Under the pieces are notes generated by a model. The model was not told where the DNA came from. It saw nothing but the letters and a program-made list of their open reading frames with translations, and made no database searches. Positions 1 through 5,376 of a DNA stretch of 13,575 nt are shown here, piece by piece. Position 1 is the first letter of the stretch; each line of letters starts with the position of its first letter. Origin of the DNA: JAQVUB01 sp033809415 (lineage in GTDB: Bacteria; Verrucomicrobiota; Lentisphaeria; Oligosphaerales; Oligosphaeraceae); NCBI GenBank assembly GCA_033809415.1, contig JAPXLT010000114.1:1-13575 (forward strand), read 5' to 3'. Made by a program: the position numbers and the translations under genes.

Positions 1-138
1 ACATAGTGCCGGAAAAACGGAATTTCAAGAAAAATCATACGGAATCATAGAAAATGTGACTTGAAACATAGAAAACCCCGGGAAGTCATAGCAATTCCTA
101 ATCCCGGAAATCGGCGTCCAGCTGCGTAATCTGCGGAT

Positions 139-161
139 AAAATGGGCGCGGAACCCATTTT
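139..161. terminator. Hairpin, possible weak terminator of an upstream gene
   Basis: AAAATGGG (139-146) and CCCATTTT (154-161) form a perfect 8-bp stem with the 7-nt loop CGCGGAA. The A and T ends of the arms give short tails in both directions, so it could end transcription weakly from either side. The T tract is only four bases, so efficiency is doubtful. It separates the CATAG-rich segment from the AT-rich adhE promoter. Confidence 0.35.
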
Positions 162-189
162 GGACATCCTCTAACCAAAGCCTAAAAAG

Positions 190-207
190 ATATTAATATA
201 TTAATAT
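190..207. promoter_or_regulatory. 18-bp perfect AT palindrome upstream of the adhE promoter
   Basis: ATATTAATATATTAATAT is a perfect 18-bp palindrome made only of A and T. It lies about 15 bp upstream of the proposed -35 box, where an UP element or a regulator site would act. No protein family is recognised from the motif. Low-complexity AT DNA gives such palindromes by chance more easily than mixed sequence, so the functional claim is weak. Confidence 0.35.
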
Positions 208-222
208 TTTTTGTTTTTTGGC

Positions 223-251
223 TTGCATTTTTCTTTTTTCAAGCTTATATT
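223..251 (+). promoter_or_regulatory. Candidate sigma-70-type promoter of adhE
   Basis: TTGCAT (223-228) and TATATT (246-251) are separated by 17 bp. The -10 box matches TATAAT at five of six positions; the -35 box keeps the TTG only. Transcription would start near 258-260, giving a leader of about 55 nt before the adhE ATG at 316. The predicted start falls at the edge of the dyad at 259-280, a normal place for a repressor site. The assignment rests on consensus matching alone. Confidence 0.45.
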
Positions 252-258
252 AAAGGCG

Positions 259-280
259 TATTGATAGAAACATATCAATA
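259..280. promoter_or_regulatory. Candidate Rex operator in front of adhE
   Basis: Perfect 8-bp arms TATTGATA (259-266) and TATCAATA (273-280) flank the 6-nt spacer GAAACA. The inner 18-mer TTGATAGAAACATATCAA (261-278) has the same length and the TTG...CAA ends of the Rex consensus TTGTTAANNNNTTAACAA known from Clostridia and other groups. The outer six bases of each half differ from it at one position. The site begins at the predicted start of transcription, so a bound repressor would block adhE. rex is encoded in the same window and adhE is a classical Rex target, which supports the call. Binding is inferred. Confidence 0.55.
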
Positions 281-303
281 TAAAAACACTTTTTTGGAAA
301 TTT

Positions 304-308
304 GGAGG
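304..308 (+). promoter_or_regulatory. Strong ribosome binding site of adhE
   Basis: GGAGG lies 7 nt before the ATG at 316, a full Shine-Dalgarno core at standard spacing. It fixes the adhE start and contrasts with hydS, which has no recognisable site. Confidence 0.8.
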
Positions 309-315
309 TATTTTT

Positions 316-2943
316 ATGTCTGACAAGGTGAAAGTCATGGAGTCGGATGGTGTTTTAGGCAACGATGTTGGTGTATTGGATGCGATAATTTTGAAGGTTC
401 AGGCTGCTCAGAGGCGTTATGCGGAGTACAGCCAGGAAGCGGTTGACCAGATTTTTCGTGCGGCTGCTTTGGCTGCGAATGAGGCTCGGATACCTTTAGC
501 GAAGCTGGCTGTAGAAGAGACTGGCATGGGTCTTGTTGAGGACAAGGTGATCAAGAATCACTTTGCGGCTGAGTATGTGTACAACAAGTATAAGAATGAG
601 AAGACCTGTGGTCAGATTGAGTTTGACGACGCTTTCGGCATTATCAAGCTTGCCGAGCCGGTTGGCTTGATTGCCGGCATTGTTCCGACGACCAATCCGA
701 CTTCGACGGCGATCTTCAAATCCCTGTTGGCTCTGAAGACTCGCAATGGCATCATCTTCAGCCCGCACCCGCGCGCCAAAAAGAGCACGATTGCGGCGGC
801 AAAGATTGTCCTGGATGCAGCGGTCGAGGCAGGTGCGCCGGAGGACATCATTTCCTGGATTGAGGAACCCAACGTTGCCCGCAGCCAGCATCTGATGGGA
901 CATCCGGCGATCAACATGATCCTGGCCACCGGCGGTCCGGGCATGGTCAAGGCGGCCTATTCGAGCGGCATTCCGGCAGTCGGCGTCGGCCCCGGCAATA
1001 CGCCGGCTTTAATGGATGAGACCTGCGACATTCTGATGGCAGTCAGTTCGATCATCCAAAGCAAGACCTTTGACAATGGCATGATCTGCGCCTCCGAGCA
1101 GTCCGTCATCGTTGTTGACAAGATTTACAAAGAAGTCAAGGCTGAATTTGCCAAGCGCGGCGCATATCTGTTGAATGCCGAGGAAGCGGCCAAAGTCGCG
1201 GCGACCATCGTCGTTGACGGCAAGCTCAATGCCGGGATCGTCGGGCAGAGCGCCGTCAAAATCGCCAACATGGCCGGTCTGAAGGTTCCTGACTACACGA
1301 AGGTATTGATTGGCGAGGCCAAAGGCGTCGGCAAGGAATATCCCTTCAGCGTCGAAAAACTCTCGCCGGTGCTGGCCATGTACAAGGTGAAGGATTTTGA
1401 CGAGGGCGTGCAACTGGCCCGCAAACTGCTGGACTTCGGCGGCATCGGCCACACCAGCGTGCTCTACACCAATCCTCGCAATGCGGAAAACATCAAGCGG
1501 TTCGGCGAAGAAATGAAAACCTGCCGCACGCTGATCAACATGCCGTCCAGCCAAGGCGCCATCGGCGACGTATTCAATTTCAAACTCGATCCTTCGCTTA
1601 CCCTGGGATGCGGCACCTGGGGCGGCAATTCGGTCAGTCAGAACGTCGCTCCGAAACATCTGCTGAATATCAAAACAATCGCCGCACGGAGAGAAAATAT
1701 GCTGTGGTTCCGGGTGCCTGACAAAATCTACTTCAAATACGGATGCCTCCAGGAAGCCCTGCGCGACCTGGGCGAAGACGGACGCAAACGCGCCTTTATC
1801 GTGACCGACCGCTTCCTGTACAACACAGGCATGCACAACGACTTGGTGCGCTGCCTCGAAGAGATGGACATCAGGCTTGATATCTTCAGCGATGTCGAAC
1901 CCGACCCCACCTTGGCTACAGCCTACAAGGGCCTCGAGCGCATGAACGCCTTCAAGCCGGACACAATCATCGCCTTCGGCGGCGGCTCCCCGATGGATGC
2001 GGCCAAAATCATGTGGCTGCTCTATGAACATCCCGATGTCCATTTCGACGATATCGCCATGCGCTTCATGGATATCCGCAAACGCGTCTATAAGTTCCCA
2101 AAACTGGGCACAAAGGCGACGCTGGTGGCCATTCCCACCACCTCCGGCACCGGTTCGGAAGTCACCCCGTTTGCGGTAATCACCGACGAAAAGACCGGCA
2201 ACAAGTATCCCTTGGCCGACTATGAGCTGACTCCGGACATGGCGATCATCGACACCAAGCTGGTTATGAACATGCCCAAGAAGCTGACGGCAGCCAGCGG
2301 CATCGACGTGTTGGTCCATGCGCTCGAGGCTCGTGTCTCGATCCTGGCCAGCGAATATACCAATGCACTGGCCTGCGAAGCCGCCCGCCTCGTCTTCAAA
2401 TACCTGCCGGTTGCCTATCAGCAGCCCGACGATGAAAAGGCGCGGGAGAAAATGCACCACGCCTCGACGCTGGCGGGCATGGCCTTTGCCAATGCCTTCC
2501 TGGGACTTTGCCACTCGATGGCGCACAAGCTGGGCGCGGAGTTCCACATTCCGCATGGCATCGCCAACGCCCTGCTGATCAGCCCGGTCATCTTCTACAA
2601 CGGCACCAGCAAACCGACACGGCAGGGAACATTCTCGCAATATCATTGCCCGGAGGCCAAGGAACGCTACGCCATGCTCGCGGATTTCCTGCAGATAACC
2701 ACCCCCGACATGACCCCCGAGGCCAAGGCCGCAGCCATCATCAGCGAAATCGAAAAACTAAAGAAAATCCTGGAAATTCCGGCCAGCATCAAAGAATATG
2801 GCATCCCGGAAAAGGAATTTCTTGCCAAAGTCGATATGCTCTCGGAGAAAGCCTTTGATGATCAATGCACCGGCGCCAACCCGCGCTATCCTTTGATCTC
2901 CGAAATCAAGGAATTGTACCTGAAGGCATACTACGGGAAGTAA
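316..2943 (+). CDS. adhE: Bifunctional acetaldehyde-CoA/alcohol dehydrogenase AdhE
   Basis: Cytosolic fusion enzyme that reduces acetyl-CoA to acetaldehyde and then to ethanol with two NADH; family members form spirosomes. The 875 aa match the family's usual length of about 860-900. Residues about 15-450 are the CoA-acylating aldehyde dehydrogenase half, with the catalytic cysteine at C258 in NGMICASEQS. After a short linker, residues about 460-875 are an iron-dependent alcohol dehydrogenase: the nucleotide-binding GGGS is at 555-558, TSGTGSEVTPF at about 609-619, and metal ligands D664, H668, H733 and H747 in DVLVHALEA and GLCHSMAHKLGAEFHIPHG correspond to those of the E. coli enzyme. All key residues are present, so both activities are expected. 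It is first in the plus-strand series and has its own promoter with a Rex-like dyad. The first ~110 codons favour GCT, GGT and TTG-type codons, while the rest prefers GCC and GGC. Function is very secure. Confidence 0.97.
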   Translation: MSDKVKVMESDGVLGNDVGVLDAIILKVQAAQRRYAEYSQEAVDQIFRAAALAANEARIPLAKLAVEETGMGLVEDKVIKNHFAAEYVYNKYKNEKTCGQIEFDDAFGIIKLAEPVGLIAGIVPTTNPTSTAIFKSLLALKTRNGIIFSPHPRAKKSTIAAAKIVLDAAVEAGAPEDIISWIEEPNVARSQHLMGHPAINMILATGGPGMVKAAYSSGIPAVGVGPGNTPALMDETCDILMAVSSIIQSKTFDNGMICASEQSVIVVDKIYKEVKAEFAKRGAYLLNAEEAAKVAATIVVDGKLNAGIVGQSAVKIANMAGLKVPDYTKVLIGEAKGVGKEYPFSVEKLSPVLAMYKVKDFDEGVQLARKLLDFGGIGHTSVLYTNPRNAENIKRFGEEMKTCRTLINMPSSQGAIGDVFNFKLDPSLTLGCGTWGGNSVSQNVAPKHLLNIKTIAARRENMLWFRVPDKIYFKYGCLQEALRDLGEDGRKRAFIVTDRFLYNTGMHNDLVRCLEEMDIRLDIFSDVEPDPTLATAYKGLERMNAFKPDTIIAFGGGSPMDAAKIMWLLYEHPDVHFDDIAMRFMDIRKRVYKFPKLGTKATLVAIPTTSGTGSEVTPFAVITDEKTGNKYPLADYELTPDMAIIDTKLVMNMPKKLTAASGIDVLVHALEARVSILASEYTNALACEAARLVFKYLPVAYQQPDDEKAREKMHHASTLAGMAFANAFLGLCHSMAHKLGAEFHIPHGIANALLISPVIFYNGTSKPTRQGTFSQYHCPEAKERYAMLADFLQITTPDMTPEAKAAAIISEIEKLKKILEIPASIKEYGIPEKEFLAKVDMLSEKAFDDQCTGANPRYPLISEIKELYLKAYYGK

Positions 2944-2956
2944 ACATCAAGCGGAA

Positions 2957-2994
2957 CGGCGGCTGCACCGACAAATGCCCTGGTGCCGCCGCCG
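2957..2994 (+). other. Strong GC-rich intercistronic hairpin after adhE
   Basis: CGGCGGCTGCACC (2957-2969) pairs with GGTGCCGCCGCCG (2982-2994): 13 pairs with one T/C mismatch and a 12-nt loop. It fills most of the 70-nt space between the adhE stop and the next start. No T tract follows, so it is not a standard intrinsic terminator. It more likely protects the adhE 3' end, marks an RNA processing point or lowers expression of the genes downstream. An annotated start at 2975 for the next gene would lie inside this hairpin, which argues against it. Confidence 0.55.
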
Positions 2995-3013
2995 GTCACT
3001 GGAGAGCGAAAAG

Positions 3014-3259
3014 ATGAAAAAGCTGAAAATCATCATCTGCATGGGAAGCTCCTGCTTTGCCCGCGGCAACGAAGACAACCTGCGACTGATCGAGGACTAC
3101 ATCCGGGAGCATCAGCTCGATGACCGCGTCGAGCTGTCCGGACGATGCTGCGCCAAACAGTGTGCGGAAGGACCCAATGTCAGCATTGACGGAGTCGTCT
3201 ATAACGGCGTCAACGAGGAACGGCTGATGAAACTGCTGAACGAAAAACTTCCGACGTAA
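3014..3259 (+). CDS. Small thioredoxin-like [2Fe-2S] ferredoxin (81 aa)
   Basis: Single-domain protein of the thioredoxin-like [2Fe-2S] ferredoxin family, the fold also found in NuoE/HydC. The cluster ligands are visible as C9-x4-C14 (CMGSSC) and C46-x3-C50 (CAKQC, within GRCCAKQCAEGPNV); C45 is an extra cysteine. The ATG at 3014 is chosen because GGAGAG (3001-3006) lies 7 nt upstream and the beta-strand KKLKIIICMG follows at once. The frame is open back to an ATG at 2975, but that would add 13 residues unlike the family and lies in the adhE hairpin. It follows adhE by 70 nt and precedes hydS by 120 nt. It probably passes electrons to or from one of the hydrogenases; the partner is inferred. 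It aligns well with the C-terminal domain of HydA in this window, which has lost the second cysteine pair. Confidence 0.85.
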   Translation: MKKLKIIICMGSSCFARGNEDNLRLIEDYIREHQLDDRVELSGRCCAKQCAEGPNVSIDGVVYNGVNEERLMKLLNEKLPT

Positions 3260-3379
3260 ATCAAGGAATCACGAGCTAACTGGCTGTTGGCCCATCACCA
3301 TTCCGTCTGCATGTATTCGTAAGAGCCCTTGCGCAAATGCAGCACCCTTAACCCCCTCATGTTTTTTCGTTGTTAAAAA

Positions 3380-5086
3380 ATGAAACACAGCTATCCTATT
3401 TACACAGCGGATGCGGAATGCCAGGATTGCTTCAAATGCGTCCGGCACTGTCCGGTAAAAGCAATCAAGGTCGTTTCCGGGCATGCTTCGGTCATTCCGG
3501 AATTGTGCGTTGCCTGCGGCAAATGCGTTGAAGTCTGCCCGGTCAAGGCCAAGAAAATCCGCAACGATCTACGTGTCGTGCTAGACCTGCTGCAGGGACC
3601 CGATCCGGTCTATGTGTCCTTGGCACCCTCCTGGGGCAGCGAATTCAAAGGCTTGCCGGCACCCAAACTGATCGCCGCCTTGCGGAAACTCGGCTTTGCC
3701 GGTGTCAGCGAGACGGCTCTGGGTGCGCAAATCGTCTCCGACAATCTCGCCGAAGATTTGCGCAAAATGGAGCGCGGCATGATGATTTCCTCAGCCTGCC
3801 CAGTGATTGTTGATTTTGTGCGCCGGTATCTTCCTGAATTTGTTCCTTCGATCACTCCGGTGCTTTCCCCTGCCTTGAGCCATGCGCTCATGCTGCGCAG
3901 TGTGTTCGGCGAAAACATCAAGATCGTTTTCATCGGCCCCTGCATTGCCAAGAAAAATGAAGCGGACCGCCGGCCGGAACTGATTTCAGCAGCCATTTTG
4001 TTTCCGATGCTCAAGCAGTGGCTCAAGGAATTGAAGATAGACCCGTGGCAGCTGGAACCCACAGCGGAAGACCGCTTCGTCCCGGAAGATTCCAAGGAGG
4101 GCGCCATCTATCCGATCGAGGGCGGCATGAATGAAACGCTGCGGGCGCATCCCGGCTGCGAGCACATCCACTACACCGTCATTTCCGGCATCGAGGCCTT
4201 GCGTCAAGCGCTCGAGGGACTCCATCCCGAGGATATCCGCGAACCGGTTTTTCTGGAAGCGCTCGCCTGCATGGGCGGCTGCGTGCATGGCCCCGGCACC
4301 GAACATTGTTCGCCTGGACTGCTCGAACGCCTGCGCATCATCCGCAATACCGATTTTCAAAAGGAACTGCCACGGCGTGATGTTGCGAAGATCGCAGAGA
4401 AGTACGACACTGCGCCGGTTGAGACCCCAGACGTTTCCCTGCGTGACATCAAGCAGGCCTTGCTTCTAATTGGCAAGTCAGCGCCAGAGGATGAACTCAA
4501 CTGCGGGGGATGCGGGTACGACACCTGCCAGAATTTCGCCAAGGCGCTGCTGACCGGCAAAGCCGAACCCAGCATGTGCGTATCCTACCTGCGCAACCTG
4601 GCCCAGAAAAAATCCAACGCCATCCTACGCTGCATTCCGGCGGCCGTGGTCATCGTCAACAGCAACCTGCAACTAATCGAGTGCAACCGCCGCTTCGCTG
4701 AACTCTGCGGTGAAAGCGCACTCGAAATCTATGAAGTCGCCCCAGGCATGCCCAATGCCTTCCTCGAAACCCTGATCCCCTCCTTTGCGGAGCTCTTCAA
4801 AGAAGTCCTCAGCAGCGGCAAGGAACTCTCCAGAAGCGCCCTAAAGCTCGATAAAAAACTGCTCAACATCATCATCTTCAACATCGAACCCGGCCAGGTG
4901 GTCGGTGCCATCCTCTTCGATGTCACGCAAACAGAATTCACCCGCGAGCAAATTGCCGACCAAGCACGCAAGGTCATCGAGAAGAATCTGGCGACCGTGC
5001 AGGACATCGCCTGCAAACTCGGTGAACACATGGCCGAAACAGAAATCCTCCTGCGCTCGATTGCAGAAAACTACGCCGAACAATAG
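3380..5086 (+). CDS. hydS: Putative sensory [FeFe]-hydrogenase with PAS domain (HydS type, group C)
   Basis: 568 aa, soluble. Order: two [4Fe-4S] motifs (C14, C17, C20, C24; C43, C46, C49, C53), the H-cluster domain (about 75-330), another [4Fe-4S] motif (C375, C378, C383, C400; CGGCGYDTC type), a PAS domain (about 411-515) and a helical tail (about 519-568). The H-cluster ligands are kept: C140 in SSACP, C188 in GPCIAKK, C297 and C301 in ACMGGC. The residue before C140 is alanine (A139), where catalytic enzymes have the proton-transfer cysteine (TSCCP in HydA of this window), and the usual methionine of MPCTAKK is glycine (G186). These changes and the PAS domain are typical of hydrogenases proposed to sense H2, and proteins of this class are found beside SpoIIE-type phosphatases and HydABC. 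No kinase domain is present, so output must go through a partner. The ATG at 3380 has no clear ribosome binding site, and an in-frame stop lies just before it (3374). Sensing is inferred. Confidence 0.9.
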   Translation: MKHSYPIYTADAECQDCFKCVRHCPVKAIKVVSGHASVIPELCVACGKCVEVCPVKAKKIRNDLRVVLDLLQGPDPVYVSLAPSWGSEFKGLPAPKLIAALRKLGFAGVSETALGAQIVSDNLAEDLRKMERGMMISSACPVIVDFVRRYLPEFVPSITPVLSPALSHALMLRSVFGENIKIVFIGPCIAKKNEADRRPELISAAILFPMLKQWLKELKIDPWQLEPTAEDRFVPEDSKEGAIYPIEGGMNETLRAHPGCEHIHYTVISGIEALRQALEGLHPEDIREPVFLEALACMGGCVHGPGTEHCSPGLLERLRIIRNTDFQKELPRRDVAKIAEKYDTAPVETPDVSLRDIKQALLLIGKSAPEDELNCGGCGYDTCQNFAKALLTGKAEPSMCVSYLRNLAQKKSNAILRCIPAAVVIVNSNLQLIECNRRFAELCGESALEIYEVAPGMPNAFLETLIPSFAELFKEVLSSGKELSRSALKLDKKLLNIIIFNIEPGQVVGAILFDVTQTEFTREQIADQARKVIEKNLATVQDIACKLGEHMAETEILLRSIAENYAEQ

Positions 5087-5092
5087 ACCACA

Positions 5093-5202
5093 CACGGACT
5101 TTACACGGACGGGACACGGACGGGACACGGACGGGACACGGACTTTACACGGACGGGACACGGACTTTACACGGACGGGACACGGACGGGACACGGACGG
5201 GG
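5093..5202. repeat. 11-bp tandem repeat, 10 units in two variants
   Basis: Ten head-to-tail 11-bp units begin 6 nt after the hydS stop. Units read CACGGACTTTA (T type) or CACGGACGGGA (G type), in the order T G G G T G T G G G; the last unit ends in G instead of A. Apart from the TTT/GGG swap the units are essentially identical, so the array is young or kept homogeneous. There are no spacers, so it is not CRISPR. Long open frames run across it on both strands only because the unit has no stop codon. Role unknown. Confidence 0.95.
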
Positions 5203-5376
5203 CAGCCTGATCAGTATAACAGATTGCGCCGTAGGCACTTAACCATGCTTAACCTCAGGCTTTAGGGTGAGGCCCCACCCAAAGACGGTGCCTTGTAAAG
5301 GCACTACAAATCTTTCAAGCAGCACGAAAGGCACAAAAATTTCGTGTGGTTTCGTTGTTAAAAGAATCAGGTACCC
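5203..5376 (+). other. Leader region of the phosphatase gene with possible alternative stem-loops
   Basis: This stretch contains no coding region I can support. GTGCCTT (5288-5294) and AAGGCAC (5298-5304) form a perfect 7-bp stem with a 3-nt loop. The same strand GTGCCT (5288-5293) could instead pair with AGGCAC (5233-5238), enclosing a smaller hairpin GGGTG/CACCC (5265-5269 and 5276-5280), so two structures exclude each other. CCTCA (5253-5257) could also pair with TGAGG (5268-5272). The downstream part, 5323-5363, is a copy of a dispersed repeat. No known riboswitch or T-box consensus is recognised, and no convincing promoter was found. Confidence 0.4.
5323..5363 (+). repeat. Dispersed intergenic repeat, copy 1
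   Basis: The segment CACGAAA, spacer, TTTCGTG (5323-5329 and 5340-5346) forms a 7-bp hairpin and continues as TGGTTTCGTTGTTAAAA. A diverged copy lies in the opposite orientation after hydA (11208-11236). The last 14 nt, TTTCGTTGTTAAAA (5350-5363), are identical to 3365-3378 just before the hydS start. The family name is unknown to me. Confidence 0.55.

Larger units (their letters stand above)
1..315. other. Non-coding region upstream of adhE
   Basis: No convincing coding region is seen in either strand. Bases 1-110 are a loose series of CATAG or CATAC words (at 2, 36, 46, 67 and 87; the last three about 20-21 bp apart), mostly followed by AAAA or CAAT. A 6-bp inverted repeat CCGGGA/TCCCGG lies at 78-83 and 102-107. 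From about 180 the DNA becomes strongly AT-rich and holds the adhE control region, annotated separately (hairpin, palindrome, promoter, operator). Whatever gene lies to the left ends outside the window. Confidence 0.7.

Noticed and set aside
1009..2646. Long 545-aa open frame antisense to adhE
   Set aside because: It mirrors the codon structure of adhE, has no family likeness and no ribosome site; adhE is intact and conserved over the whole stretch.
2975..3013. Upstream ATG for the small ferredoxin gene (94-aa version)
   Set aside because: No ribosome site, lies in the adhE hairpin, and adds a basic 13-residue piece unlike the family; the ATG at 3014 has GGAGAG at 7 nt.
3380..5086. HydS as a second catalytic H2-producing hydrogenase
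   Set aside because: The proton-transfer cysteine is alanine and the protein has a PAS domain and no NADH-linked partner subunits; a sensory role fits better, though low activity is not excluded.
5093..5202. CRISPR array
   Set aside because: Units are contiguous and only 11 bp; there are no unique spacers and no cas genes.
4841..5210. Open frames on both strands across the 11-bp array (repeating SRPCPVRVKSV-type peptide)
   Set aside because: Three 11-bp units give an 11-codon repeat without stops, so the frames result from the repeat; outside it they overlap hydS in another frame.
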